Below, piece by piece: positions 24,761 to 37,873 of a DNA stretch of 64,000 nt. Under the pieces are notes generated by a model that made no database searches, was not told where the DNA came from, and saw only the letters and a list, made by a program, of their open reading frames with translations. Position 1 is the first letter of the stretch; every line of letters starts with the position of its first letter. This stretch comes from Paguma larvata (taxonomy: Eukaryota; Chordata; Mammalia; Carnivora; Viverridae). A program made the translations under genes and the position numbers. Location: positions 25,512,930 through 25,576,929 of the forward strand of contig CM057835.1 in NCBI GenBank assembly GCA_030068075.1. Reading direction: 5' to 3'.

Positions 24761-25800
24761 GATTTTGTTACGGGATTCTTGATTGTGCACAAATTTTCAA
24801 GTCATTGTGTCATCAAATCTATCAATCTTTTTTATGGCGTCTAGATTTTCCGTCTTTCTTAGAAAAGCATTTCCTTTTGAGCTTATAAACTCATCCTCCA
24901 ATATTTCCTTTTCATTATTTCTTTGTAACTTTTACGTTGTTGCTGTACCTGTCATTTATGTTGGCATAAGGAGTGAAGAAGAGATCCAAGTTTTGTTCTG
25001 TTTTGTTATATGATTTGGCCAAGTCGTCCCAATCCCTTTTAGTGAAAATTTCATCTTAAAATAGAAATCGAGTTCCCTCCTTTATTGTATGCTAAATTTA
25101 TATAGATATGGATTTATATGAGTCTATTTATGGACTATCTATGACTTTCTATTGATCTGTCTCCCTGTTCGGGATCTAGTGCCAAATATTTTATTTTTAT
25201 GGCTTTATAATGTGTTTTCCTATCTGGTAAGGCGAGTCTCTCTTCTCCCGTTACTCATCCTTTTCAAAACGCTCTCAGCTATTCTTAAATGCTTATTTTT
25301 CTGCATGAACTTTAGAGTCGGCTTATCTAATTTCAATAGAAATTCGGGTTGATATTTTTATTGGGGTCGCATTGCATCTATTGAACAATTTAGTGGGTGT
25401 TGGCACGTTTCCAACATCATGGCTCCCTAGCCAAGAGCAAGGTATATCTCTCCACTGAAGTATTTCTAAAAAGTGCTTCGGTCATGGTTTCAACCTGCCT
25501 TTGTGTGGATCTTGCACATGTCTTAGGCGCTTATTCCTAGGTGTTACATCTACTTTTGTTGCCAAGTAAACGGGCTCCTCTAACATATTTTTGAACCCGT
25601 CCATTGTTTATATAGGAAAGCGTCCAATCATACCCTCTGCAAATAATGGCTTTTTTGCCAGCTCTCTTCTAACTTTTTAACCTTATAATTCTTATTCAAT
25701 ATGTTTGATCTTGAGACTTCAAAGAGGGACCAGACTTCCTTAGGTGTGAGGAAATCACTGAGTCCATTCCAGCTCATCAGTAGGTCAGCCAGGCTCCTTT

Positions 25801-25852
25801 GGGATGGGGGCTGGGGGGCGGAGGGTTGGTGGGGGGAGGAGGGCGGTGAGGA
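25801..25852 (+). repeat. G-rich low-complexity tract
   Basis: Runs of three to six G separated by one to four bases (ggggg, gggggg, ggg, gggggg, ggg), a G-quadruplex-compatible sequence. Confidence 0.75.
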
Positions 25853-28800
25853 TTCTTGTGCCTTGAGAATATTTTCAGTGTAACTCGTGCTACTCTGGAG
25901 ATCAAAACTCTCAGTGCAGATGCAAGATGAGTGGTAGTGGGTGGAGCAGGGCAGGGTGAGTGTTGGGGTTGGGATAGTTGTTCTGGAAGGCTCTGGCAGG
26001 GGAGGCACCTCCCCAGAGGCTGCGAAAGACTCCAGTCCTTGGTGCTGGGCTCCCGTGGCTGAGGACAAACGTGGCAGAGGGGAGAAAGCCTCCTGTTCCT
26101 TCAGATTCGCATTGGGGAAACCAAACCTAGGGGGAAGGCTGGACTCCCGGGGCCGTGCTCACAGAGGAATGCCTGCTGTATACCATTATGCACTCTCTGC
26201 ATCACAACAGCCTGACAGTTGTGTGGCCTGGACAGCCATCTATCAGTTACTGGTCTCACACTCCTCATCATAGGACCCAGACCACACTGGATTCCTTCTT
26301 GGCTTCTATTTCTGTCTAATATTTTGCCGTGGGTTAGTCTCACTGCTCGGTAAGGCCAGAAGCCCCTCAAAAGCAGGTTCGAGGTCTTGTTTAAAACCCC
26401 ACAGTGCAAAGCTCAGGTCAAGCACACAGCGAGTCATCGGTGACCTTGGTGACTTGATTGACTGAGGTTCCACGAGGAAGCCACTCAGGACAAATGATTC
26501 CCACTCATGTCCTAATTGTCCTTGCTGTGGAAAGGGCTCCTGGAACCGAACAGCCATCAGCTTCTGCGGCGGACAAGGAAGCACGTTCTAGCAGAGGAGA
26601 GACCAGGCTGGAGTATAAATAGGAAAAGGAAAGGCTTGGACTTCCCCAGTGCAATAAAAGTTCTATATAATAATGTTATACGTGACTGGGCAATTAAGCC
26701 TGAAAATTGCAAGCTTCCAGTTTGTTCTTTCCAGCCAAACACCAGGCGGCTCTGGTGGTGGATGGTGTCTGCTTAGAAGGAAGGAGCGAGATCGGAGGCC
26801 AGTCTGAGGTTTCACTTCCTTTGGAAAACACAGGCAGGGCTGGGATCCTTGAGGCCTTCCAGCCGGGCGGCCAAGCTGGGCCCCGTCTGCACATCGAAGC
26901 GGATGGTGGCGGGGAGGCAGAAGTGTTTTTCCAGGGCCGAGACATAACTAGGACTTCTTCCACCTGGGCTGAGGCCGGGCGGCGTGATTCTGCCCTCCTG
27001 CCGCCCACAGCCCCTCCCTACCCGGGCCCACCCGAGGTCTGGTGCGCAGGGAAAGGCAGGGGCGTGGCTGTAGATAAGGGGACACTGCTTCCGGGGCCAG
27101 AAAATGCAGTCTGCCAGCTGATGTCCAGCTGCCCTTCCCCGCCCGCTCTGGGACCACCTGTTGCTGACAGCAGCCTCAAATGCAGTGGTGGGCAAATTTC
27201 TCTCCCTTCCAGAACCTTCTCTGACTTCCTTCCCATGGCCTCTTACACAGTCCAAATGCTTATGAGGCCTCACCTCTTTACCTTACCATCTTCTCCATCC
27301 CCTCAAGACTCCCAAAGAGTGAGTGGCTGCCACTGAACCCAGCACCCCACTACCCATCGCTCCCGCCTTCTTAGGCTCCAGCTTCTGTGCCCTTCCTTTC
27401 CTCTCTGCCAGAATGTTCTTCTTTCCCTGCCCCACACCCTGGCTGCCTGGGGGCCTCAGAGCTCAGCACCCCCCTCCCCCACCTCCGCTTCACTTTGTGG
27501 GTGGAAGTATCCTCCCTGACCCCAGCAGAGCCCCTGCCCCGGCCCCCAGGGTACCTGTCCACACCGCTGGGCTAGCACTCGGCACCTATGCACTCCGCAC
27601 TAGCGTTAGGTCTGTACTGTGAGTTCTTACGGCCAAGAAATCCAGCCTTCCCTCCCTGCTTCTCCAGCCCTCAGCAGAATGGGCAAACCCTACCAGCTGA
27701 GAGGTAGCCTCGTAGCCTGCTCAGGACGCGTGGGGCTCCGCTACCCAGGTTCCAATCCCAGCTCTACCTCAGTATCCCCGTTTGAAAAAATGGGTAACGA
27801 TGCCGGCCCTGGCCGCCTTGTGGGGTTTTTGAGAGGGTTAAATAGAGAATCGTATGAAGTATTTAGGATGGCGACTGGCACTCTGTACATCTCAGGAACC
27901 GGTTTGATTCCCCTGATCTCAATGGAGGAAGCTCAGAGTTAACCCTCTGTCTCCCACAGGCTGTTTCTCTGTCAGTCGGCATCCCTGTCTGTGCTCCCGC
28001 GGGACCTACAGGGTTGTTTTTAAGGAATTAGTGCCTGTTCTGGAGAAGCAGCTTCTGTACTCTGCCCTGGCCACTGCACTGTTCCAGAACCTTCCTTGGC
28101 CACCCGAAAGTCAGGAAGATAAATACGGTCAGTCTCCTCGCCCTCCCTTGGGGACAGGGTGAGGGCGCACAGCAGGCACCTTTTACCAACCTAGAGAGTC
28201 TCCCATCACTCTGGGCAGAGGGGGACGAATCAGGAAAATCACAGTTGGGTGCAGCAACCCCAAGATAGCAGGAGTTGAGCTGTTCGTGACCTTGGAATCC
28301 AAAAGTCAACCCTGGAGCCAAAATACTTAAGTGGATTGGCAGGAGGATAGCCTAGAACCGTCAAGTCTGAGGGCAGCAGCCTCCTGGGCTTCCATTAAAG
28401 AAGAAACTGAAGCTCAGACTTGGCTGGCCCAAGGTCACCTGTAACTCAGCTGCAGAGCAGAGACTAAAGTGCAGGCTTTAATTGTACTTCCTCCCCAAAA
28501 GGCGTCAGCCCCTCCCTGCAGAAGGCACACCTGTGCATCGCTCAGCCCTAACGCCTCTCCCAAAACTGAGCTTGGCTTTTCTCCTCTCCAACTCTGTCCC
28601 TCTCACCTGGCTCCAGCTTTTCCTTCTTTCCCTTTGTTAAGCCCCCTGGCTCAGCAACAATGGCACAGCAGTGGGGCCCCTTGGCGCCTGGGTCAAGGCC
28701 ATATGCAGGCAGAGCACATTCAGAGACTGGCAACTCGGCAGCCACCTTGGCGCCTTCTGGAAGAGCCCCTGAAATATCCCCAGGAAGACTCGAAATCAGT

Positions 28801-31462
28801 GTCACTTAACCCAAGAATCCATGCACAACCCCTTAAGTAACTAACAAAATCTAAATCATTCCCACCCCCCTACCCCCACGGGAAACCGCATCTTCGAAGA
28901 GAAATGCTAAAGAGAAAAGCACTCCCAGCGGGCTGGTGCGCGCCCCCGCCTCCCCACCCCCCTGTGTGTCTGCACCCCTGCGGATGCATGCCGCAGGGAG
29001 CAGACCAGCCCTGCGCACCCGACAAGGCAGCCAGAGGCAGCCGAGACTCTGAAACTCAGTGACACGGGGCCTGGAGCTGTTTATGGGAGACGAGTGATTT
29101 ATTTTATTATCCAAATTTTCAGTGGTTTAATAAGGTTTAATAAGCCTCCCAAGGAGTTTTCTGGCTCAGGAAATCGCCCGTAATAAACACAAGTAGTAAA
29201 TCCTTTATTTTGAACATAAAGAGGTGTGCAATTTTTCTTAAAAGAAAACAAGTCTTCCCTGCCCCCCTTTGCCTCACCCTCTAATAAATAAAGGATGAAT
29301 AAATAATTAAAGAACAGCAGCTTGAAGGGGCACCACTTTATTTGTCTGGCCCAGACTCCCACGGGCCAGCCAGCCAGGGCTCCAGCTGTCAGCAGGGGGA
29401 CCCTCCTGCTCTGCCCACCCTCAGCCACTCCAGCCTCCCTCTCTCATTGGGTTCCTGAGGCCGCGCAGCCCCTTGGAGAACCCGCTCTTTCTATCTTTCC
29501 TGCAAGGCTACTGCACCGCAGTAGCAGAATCTGGGGCCTCAGGTGGGGATATGTGAGTTTTTCAACAGTCTTTGAACTTCATTGCATTATGACCTTGACC
29601 TCACTTTACTTCTGTTTCCGTATCTGGAAAATGGGTACGGTATCAAGGAGGAGAAAGTACTTTGCAAAGTAAAAAGCTTCCACCCGCATCTTGGGCGAGG
29701 GGCTGAGGGCAGTGGCCCCTGCGGGCACCCCCAGAGGCCTGCGGGCTGCTGCAGTGAGGAAGACGGGGTCCCTCAAGGGAGCGACTGAACAGCTCTGACG
29801 CTCATACACCTCCATCCCCCTCCGTCGTCGAAGTCCAGTGCAGAGCCGCCCCTCGTTCCTCCTTGCCCATCTCTCAAGCTGCCCTCCTGGGTACCCCTCA
29901 AATCTGTCCCTAGAGTAGCATTCACTCCTGTAAGAATTTAAGGGGAAAGGAGCCCACCCTGGCTTGTGCCCCTACTCCGACTCTTACGAGTGGTCCTAGA
30001 CCTCATTCTGATAAAACCAAACCAATGCAGGGTGTGGGGGGAGGGGGGAGACGGCAGTGGCCATGGTGGGGAAGGGGGGGTCGTTGGCAAGGGATATGGC
30101 ATGATACAGTGGATAGAGTCTGGGCTACAAGGCGGGAGGTCTCTGTCACTCACCTAGTTCTGTGACCTTGGGCGAGTCTGTGTAGCAGCATGAGCTTCGG
30201 TTTCTCATTAGCAAAGTGGGCCAACTAAGTAATTCTTTCTGTACCAAGGGTCCTAGGAAAATGTATGGGAGAAAAGCAGGTGTGGACGAGCCTGTCAGAA
30301 TAAGGAACTCAAGAGGCACAAAGCTGTGTTAACTCGGGGGCTGCAGCAGAGAGCAGTGAAGCAGGAACCTGAGTGGCTGGTCGCGGGAGGAAAACATTCG
30401 GGCCCCAGATGCAGGGACGGGAAACCTCTGGACGTGGCTGGGATGGGAACTCAGGGGTGCCTGGACTCTGGCACAGCCCTCGCACGTCCTGGCCTGTGGA
30501 TGGGGGGACGAAGCGCTAGGGAGAGGAGAAGGGGAAACACAATCGTGCCATGCGGGGTGGAAGGAGGAGGTGCTGAATTCCAGCTGTAAAGGAGCACCTG
30601 GCATGGCCATCACCTTTGGCAGAGGACGGACGCTCCGAGCTCATTGCACAGAAACCACCGAGCAGCTCCAAGCCCCAGGCCCGAGGCGAGTTGGGGACTG
30701 TGGGCTCCGGGTGTGTCCTGGCAGGGCGGCAGAGCAGGTGGGGCCGGCTTCTCCCGGCTGTGGGCGCCCTGCCTGGGGTGCTCAGGCAGGCAGGCTGGAA
30801 GCTGAAGTAGCCCGGCCCAGCCTCCCAGCCCACATGTCTGGCCCCAGCTTCTGGGGCAGCTGAGGCCCTAGGGCATTCCAGGGCCAAGGGGTGTGGCCGC
30901 CCCGCTCAGGGGAACTGCCAGGAGCTGGGTGGAGCATGCCTGGCAGAGGTCTTCGGGGCTGGCCAGCTGCTCGGGCCAGGCCTCCCTGCCCCTCTTTTGC
31001 CCCAGCCCACCGGCCCCTTGCAGATTTCAGTGCCTCCACAGACCCCAGGGAGTAAGAACCTGCTCATAGGATGCAGGCGTCTGCTGCCCAGCCTCATTCC
31101 CAGGCCCGGAAAAGAAAGCCACGTCCCTCCTCTGCGTCCGCACAGCCCCCTCGCCCTCACCGCAACCGCCAGTTCTACCAGGTGGCTTCGAAGTTCCGTG
31201 CCCAGGTGGGGGATGAGCTGGGGCTGGAGACCAGTCGTACCCGGGGTTTGGCAGGTGGAAGCATCGTCCCAAGCCCCAGATTTGCTGAACGGAGCAGGAT
31301 TCGGAGAGGCGCTGGGCTCGTGGATCAAAGCGATAGAATCGTCCCAAACCTCACACCACCAAGGCAGACGTGGAGGACAAGAAAGAGATTTGGCTGGAGT
31401 AGACTGGAGCCCTGTGTGACTTAGGGCAGGTCACATAGCCTCTCTGATCCCCATCAGATGGG

Positions 31463-31503
31463 GATGAATGAATGAATGAATGAAGGAAGGATGAAATGAA
31501 TGA
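31463..31503 (+). repeat. (GAAT)n short tandem repeat
   Basis: gatgaatgaatgaatgaatgaagg, then related units, after a MIR-like tail. Confidence 0.85.
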
Positions 31504-31889
31504 GTATAAGTGCCATATGAAGACAGGGCTCTGTTCAAATGTCAGATGTCCCCAGGGCAGAGGGTTCGAGCCACCTCACTGCCATTTGTGACTTCGAGCC
31601 CATCCCTGCTATGTATTGAACTGATCACATTCATTCAGCATCTACTAAGTTGCTGTGTGATGGCCTCCTGGGGATGATACAGACATAGAAAGGTCAGACC
31701 CTGCCCGGAGCAGGTGAGATCTAGGCAGTTACTTCCCTCCAAGCTGAGGGTGGCAGGAGTGTGTAATCTGCCTACCACGCCCTTCACGTTCCTAGTAAAA
31801 CTAGTCCGAGAACGTGGGTCCCCGACTAGCTGGGCAACACTGCATCCTGAGGGGGGCACCGTAGCCTAGCAGGGGAGCAGAGGCTGGGA

Positions 31890-32040
31890 CATCAGAACAC
31901 CCTGGTGCTTGTTCCGACTCTGGCACGAATTCGCTGTGTGACCTTGGGCACAGGCTCCTGTTCGTGCCTCGTGTTCCCCGTCTGTCAAACGGGCACGTAG
32001 CTTATGCCAGCCTTGCCTGCCCGGTGGGTTAGAAGTACAT
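31890..32040 (+). mobile_element. MIR element, plus strand
   Basis: gttccgactctggcacgaattcgctgtgtgaccttgggcacaggctc… ccccgtctgtcaaacgggcac follows the MIR core and tail. Target duplications are not visible, as expected for its age. Confidence 0.75.
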
Positions 32041-33610
32041 GAGACAGGAGGCGTGGAAGGACCCGGGACGGTTGGGGTGCCCTCCACGTGCCAGGGGCGG
32101 CCCTGGGAGCATGTAGGGCTCTTCTCAGAGTATCTTCGGGAGAAGCGCTTACATAGTGTGGACGTTTAGGAAACGGTGCAAAAGGCAAAGTAGTTCCCAG
32201 TACGGTCCTCCTTCCCTTTGCCAAGACATCAGTGAGAGACCCGTGTCCTTCCTGGACGCCATAACTACTGGCACGTAATTGTCGAGTGCCTCCTACGTGC
32301 CAGGAGGCATTTTATGTGCCTTACCTCACTCGATCCGTAGGGGACTCTGCGAGGCAGACGGGACCCTCATCTCCATTGCACAGATCAGGAAAGTGAGCTC
32401 CAGGAGGGAAATACCAAGTCCCGGAGGCCATCGGAGGGGAAGCAGGGACGTGGACCCAAGCAGTCCGAGAACAGGGGCTCGCCCCCCGCCGCTCCCAGCG
32501 GGCCTCCTGTTATCAGATGGCCATCAAGCAACTTCGGGCACGTGCCTGGCCAAGAATAGCTTCTTGCATGATCCCACTTGGAATCCAGGTGCAAGACCCT
32601 TTCAGAGGGGATTCTGCACATCCAAAGCCTTCCAGATCCAAGTCGCGTTGCCCCCTGCCCAGTGAAATCCTCTCTACCCTGTGCGGCACAGACAAGGCCC
32701 CTCCTCCTGGAAGCCTAGCCCGATTGCCCAGGCTGTGGGTGTCTGGCGCCTTTCTGTCCATACCTCTCATTTGTACTTGGTCCTGAGACCCCTGACCTGC
32801 GTGGTCTCACCCCCCGCCCCACGTACACATCTCTCACCCCAGGCTCCGATAAATCTCTAAAGTAAGAGGCAAGCTTCGGGGCGCAGGATTCAAATCCCGA
32901 GCTGGACTTTGTGGGAGGCAGTGTGGTCACGGGGAAGTGGAGAAGAGCGTCGGCGCCAGATGCAGCTGGGTCGCGATCCGGCTCGGCGCTGGCTGGCTTG
33001 TGGCGTCGGCAGGTCACTGACCCTCTCCGTACCTGTTTCTTCGTCTCTAAATCGGAGGTGGTTTTAAAAAACATTGTGTTTTTTAAATTGTGTCCGTCGA
33101 GGAAGGATTGGAAGTGCAACGAGTGACATGTTACAAACAGTCCATAAACGGTAGCTGGGATGGATTGTTATTGCGAACGCTAGCTGGCGTGCTTGGCTGA
33201 TTCGGTTCTTAGAACAGGACACAGAATAATGCAAGAATTCAAGCCCCTTCCAACCGCCCTACCCCCACCACTTCTTGGTTTCTCTTAGAGGAGCACCTCA
33301 TCTCCTCCTTAGAGGGCGTGACCCCTTCTCCTGGGAGGGAGGAGGGGGAGCGCGGGTACAGTACCTGGGGGGGGGGTAATGTTCTCATTCTGCCGTCGAA
33401 CAAACAGAGGCCTGGAGGTGAGAAATGCCACTTTGGCCCGACCGGGCTACTCAGATGGACCTGAGCTCTAGAGCCTTCCCCTGAGGGCAGAGGCCCTCTG
33501 AGACGATGGCCGCGCAGGAGAAGGTTTCGCCCACCCTGCGTTAGTCCTCCTTCACCTCCTTCCTCCATCTCTAAGCCCCTCTTTGCCTCTCTCCCGCCCT
33601 TTTATTTCTG

Positions 33611-33642
<32 letters not shown>
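33611..33642 (+). repeat. (GT)n microsatellite
   Basis: About fourteen gt units after gtct. Confidence 0.95.
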
Positions 33643-33645
<3 letters not shown>

Positions 33646-34724
33646 TCTCTTTCCTGAGTGTGTTATTCTTGGAGACAGGACTGCCCTGGCCTGGGCGATG
33701 GGAGGAAGGGGATGGAGGGCCTGGGCGGGAAGGTGGGGGTGTGGCGTGGCATTCCCATGGGGACCACACTGTCTGCAGGCCCTCTAGGGCATGGGAATAT
33801 TAGGGTCACCAGGGAAGCTCCCAGAGTGCACAGAGGGGGTACTTTTTCCCAAAGAGACAATGAAACAGCAAGTGACAGCCCCGCCTCCTTCCTGGAAAAA
33901 CAGCCCCCAGGGACGAGATTACATCGCTCCTCCAGGAATGGGATGGGACGGAAGCGCAGAACCCAGGCGCAGTGAGAAGTCGCTGCTGGGCGGGCAGGCC
34001 GGCCCTCGCGTCCAGGGCCACCCAGGCCTGTTACCCCTCTCCTCCCTCCATTTTGCGCCTGTAGCTTCTCGAAGTCATGACAACACTTATCAGGTTTTCT
34101 GTGACTTGTTTCCAAGATAAAGAAACTGAAGCCCAGAGAGGCAGAGGGAGCCCACACAGCGATGGGCTCCTGATGTGCAGTCCTGGGCTCCAAGAGCACA
34201 CGAGATGGGACATTGAGTGAAGGGACGGCCACTCTCCTCTTCTCAGTGGGCTCCAATGAGACACTGACCACCGACCCCCAGTTAACTGGGTCGCATCTCC
34301 ACTGTTTTAGAAGGTCGGGGGGGGGGAGCTTAAAGAATTGCAAGAATTTTCTCTGGAAAACATTTAGAACATTTTTTTGTCTGTAAAGGAATAAGCCCTT
34401 AGCAAGCAAGGAAACTTGACTCTCCATGAAGAACTGACTTCCTGGGGTTCTACCGACTTGGGCATTTTACTTAACGGTCGAAGTTTCATTTACAAACCAT
34501 CATCTGAGATGAGAATGGGTTTCTGAGCGCGAGGACCCTGCTGCCCATATGGTGGGAATTCAGGAAAGGTCCCATTTCCTCAATACGTCTAGCTGCATCT
34601 ATCAAAATCACCTCGTAATACACTGATTTTGTTAGACTGAGGCATTTTCACTGCCAGCTGCCGGACGACTGTCATGCTAAATATCGCACGTCTACACTGC
34701 CCATGAAGTCAGTAGTGCCCCTGT

Positions 34725-35200
34725 GTAGTGACTTGTCGCTGTGTAACAAATCACTCTAGAATTCAGAAATTTAAAACGAGAGCAAACACTTGCTATCTCA
34801 CAGTCAGGCATCCAGGAGCACGTCAGTGTGGCCGCTGTCATCTGAAGGCTTGACTGGGGCTGCATGACCCAGTCTCGCTGTGGCTCATTCACACAGCGGT
34901 GAGCTGGCGCTGGCTGCTGGCAGGAAGCCACAGTCTCTTGCTATGTGTACCTCTCCCTAGGGCTGCTTGTGTGTCCCCACAACATGGCAGCTGGCTTCCC
35001 CCCGACCACACCTTCGGGTCCACAAATCTCATTGGTTACACGGGTTGGCCCTATTCACGTGGAAGGGGACCGCCCGTGACGGCATGAATCCTTGCTACCA
35101 GGAAGCAAGAATCGTGGGGTGGGGGACGTCTTTGAGTCCGCCCTTAGATGTGGTGCCATTGCATAGTGAACAACCTGCACGATGGTAATTTCGGCCGCTG
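34725..35200 (+). mobile_element. Unnamed mammalian mid-repeat, copy 2
   Basis: Same order of blocks as the copy at 22115-22665: tgtcgctgtgtaacaaatc, gcttgactggggctgc, acatggcagctggcttcccc, ctaccaggaagcaagaat. Same orientation and moderately diverged. Confidence 0.7.
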
Positions 35201-35219
35201 AGCCCCCACTATAGACCTT

Positions 35220-35560
35220 CACCAACTGTGTGCCAGGGCTGTGCTGAGCATCGAAATGCCAGCCTGCCCTCGAGCGGCTTACAATCTAGCAGAAATGGCA
35301 AGACACCTAAAATAAGTCATAGCACCAGGCAGAGCAAGTGGCAGGAGGCATCAGGTGTCCCGGAGACCTAAAGGCGGGAGAGGCCTGGCATCTGAACGGA
35401 GGGACGGAGAAAGTCGTGAAGTGTGGATGGGACGTGGCCCCCGGGAGATGGGGGATGCCAGAGATGCAAGACGTTGGGTATTCTCCAGCCGGGAGCTCGG
35501 CGTGAGCAAAGGCACGGAGGCTGAGAAGCAGGATTCGTGTTGGGGGGTTAGCAGGAAGGG
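35220..35560 (-). mobile_element. L2 fragment, minus strand
   Basis: gtgtgccagggctgtgctgagc, gccctcgagcggcttacaatctagcag and gagcaaaggcacggaggc fit antisense L2 in the right order. Confidence 0.65.
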
Positions 35561-37061
35561 GGGGCAGGGACATGATGTGGGGCACGTTTGAGAGCAGAGC
35601 TGTGGGCTCTCGGCTGAGCCAGGTGACTGTCTGTAGGCTGTGCTCAGAAGGGGAGGGGGAAGCCGGATAGAGCCTCAGCTTCATTTCCTCTCCTCCCCTT
35701 CTCCCCGTCCGCTGGCAGAGCTTGGCCCTGGGAAGGCTGCCTGGGGAGCAAGTGGGCGAGTTCCAGGGGTCTCAGAGGAGCCGCTCTGCCCGCTCTGAGA
35801 AAAGCAGCGACCCGGGGCTTGCTTGGGAACACGTCCTGATGCTGCGGTTCCTGAGGCTGGCGGGGCTTTCAGCTGCCCGCTGTCCGGGCCTGCTCGCCTC
35901 CCCCCCCCCCCCACCGCCAACCCCGGGAAGGTAGGGCCCCTCTCTCCTGCTGACCCGAATCCTTCCCACCCTCCTCCACAAAGGCACCCCTCAGCACCTC
36001 TGCGTGCTCAGAGTCTGGGCCACTCAGGCCACAGCAAGGACTCCTGGCCATGCTCGGTGACCTTTGTGAAGCAGAGGCAGGAGGCAGATGGGCTGTGGCT
36101 GCGAGCAGGGCCTGCGGAGCCAGACTTCGGACTCAGATCTTTATGCCATAGCTTAGCGCCTCGGCGATTTATCCTCTCATGCCTCCTTCACCTCCTCCGT
36201 AAGATAGGAATAGTGATAATAGTAGGACCTCCACCCCAGTGAAGACGAGCAGGCCTGAGGGCAGGTGATGGCTCTGATCCCTCCTTTAGGAACCCCACTG
36301 TTTAGGGCAGGGCACTTGGCCTGCAGAGAGAGAAGGTGTTGGCCAAGTTGCCCCTGGCCCTAAATCCTCCTAGTCCCCCTTTAGGAGGCCTGAGTGTCTG
36401 AAGCAGGAAGCTGGGGGCCAGGGGGATGGGGGCCAGTGTCCTCGGGTCCCCTTACTCACTGCACAGAAGGTCATGTCGCACCTGGCTGCGACAAAGCACC
36501 CCTCCTGGGACCGGAATAGGCATGGCAGCCCTGAAGGGGCGCCCAGCCTCGAGCCTCCCCACTTGGCCTGGTTCCTCAAGCTCTCTGCTTTCCCTCCGGT
36601 CCCCATCATTACAGCAGGGAGGCCTGGGGTGGGAGGGAAGGAGGGAGCCTCAGCACACTCTCTGCAGCACAGACAGCTGAGGCCGGCAGCGTGGGGATGC
36701 CCTCCCCGGTCAGAGAGGAAGAGGGGAGTCCCACACAGGACCCCGGAGGGATCTGAGCCCCCAGAGAGAGGCAGCGGCGGAACGGTTTTTCCGCAGACAG
36801 GAACCTAGTTAAATGGGTTCTGCCGTTCGGAGCAGAACGCGGCCCCCAGACCTAGAGCACCTTTGCTATTCCCACTGTTCCCTACATCATCCTGTGACTG
36901 GATCCTTCTCACTCTCCAGGCCTCCGCTCAAATGACACCTCCCCAGGAGGCCTTCCCCAACCGCTCTGAGTAAAGTAGCCTCCCTCTCCCCACCACCTCA
37001 CCGCTACTATAGACAGATGATAACAGTCATTCATTAGGGTGGAAGGAGACCTATTTGTTGG
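35561..37061. other. No gene seen; MIR and L2 pieces
   Basis: MIR-like text at about 36110-36240 and a plus-strand L2-like stretch at about 36895-37015 (aggcctccgctcaaatgacacctccccaggaggcc-type). A C13 run lies at 35900-35912. Nothing coding. Confidence 0.5.
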
Positions 37062-37078
37062 TTTAAGTTGTTTCCTAT

Positions 37079-37285
37079 CGGGGCACCTGGGAGGCTCAGT
37101 TGGTTAAGCGTCTGACTTCAGCTCAGGTCATGATCTCACAGTTCATGGGTTCAAGCCCTGCGTCAGGCTCTGTGCGGACAGCTCAGAGCCTGGCGCCCGC
37201 TTTGGATTCTGTGTCTCCCTCTCTCTCTGCCTGTTCCCTGCTCATGCTCCGTCTCTCTCTCAAAAATAAATAAACATTAAAAAAA
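37079..37285 (+). mobile_element. Feline SINE, plus strand, with 16-base target duplication
   Basis: ggggcacctgggaggctcag head, gacagctcagagcctggc core and aaaataaataaacattaaaa tail. Duplication tttaagttgtttccta at 37062-37077 and 37286-37301, perfect. Confidence 0.96.
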
Positions 37286-37392
37286 TTTAAGTTGTTTCCT
37301 ACCATTTGACTTTTTTAACTAAACTTTTTTTGACATAATTTGTCGATTCACATGTATGTAGTTTTTTAAAAATAGAAACCTAGCTATTTGAA

Positions 37393-37596
37393 TGTTTATT
37401 TATATTTGAGAGAGACGAGCGTGAGCAGGGGAGGGGCAGAGAGAGAGAGAGAGAGGGAGACACAGAATCCGAAGCAGGCTCCAGGCTCTGGAAGCTGTCC
37501 GCACAGAGCCCGACACGGGACTTGAACTCACGAACTGCAAGATCATGACCTGAGCCAAAGTCAGATGCTTAACTGAGTGAGCCACCCAGGCGCCCC
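37393..37596 (-). mobile_element. Feline SINE, minus strand, inside the L1
   Basis: tgtttatttatatttgagagag, gacacagaatccgaagcaggctccaggctctgg, catgacctgagcc and ccacccaggcgcccc. attcacatgta on both sides (37345 and 37597 onward) suggests the target duplication. Confidence 0.95.
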
Positions 37597-37873
37597 AATT
37601 CACATGTAGTTTAAGAAAACATCCAGACATCCCATGTACACTTCACCCAGTTCTCCCGACGGTAGCACCTTTCAAAATCACGGTACCCCATCAACCAAGC
37701 TATTGACCTCTATACGGTCAAGATACAGAATGTTCCCATCACCAGGAGGGCCCCTCCTGATGCCCTTTTATAGCCACGCCCACCTCCCTCCTGCCCCACC
37801 CCCTCCCTAGCCACGAGCAACCACTCCTATGTTCTCCATTTCTGTGATTATACCGCCTCAAGAACATTATATA

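Larger units (their letters stand above)
23640..25690 (-). mobile_element. Old L1, antisense, interrupted by two SINEs
   Basis: AT-rich antisense L1 ORF2-like text: 'aatgctgcagggatgatctttgtac', 'cccatctgacagatgaaag', 'attgagcactcttcacat', 'aaatattttccccagt', 'ctatcaatcttttttatgg', 'ttttatttttatggcttta', 'gatatttttattggggtcgc'. Two SINEs at 24025-24213 and 24536-24760 interrupt it. All reading frames are broken. Confidence 0.72.
25691..34724. other. No gene seen; several L2 and MIR fragments
   Basis: Nine kilobases of mixed unique DNA. L2-like: 27355-27600 and 31615-31720. MIR-like: 27690-27905, 28385-28460, 29580-29660, 30140-30250, 31890-32040, 32270-32410, 32890-33060. A repeat-poor AT-rich stretch lies at about 29080-29320. 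The 254-residue minus-strand frame at 33663-34427 shows no recognisable domain. Confidence 0.5.

Noticed and set aside
23640..25690. Possible L1 ORF2 coding region
   Set aside because: The antisense L1 text has many stops and two SINE interruptions; no open frame of useful length.
33663..34427. 254-residue minus-strand open frame
   Set aside because: Low-complexity composition, no domain, no splice or promoter context; likely chance in GC-rich DNA.
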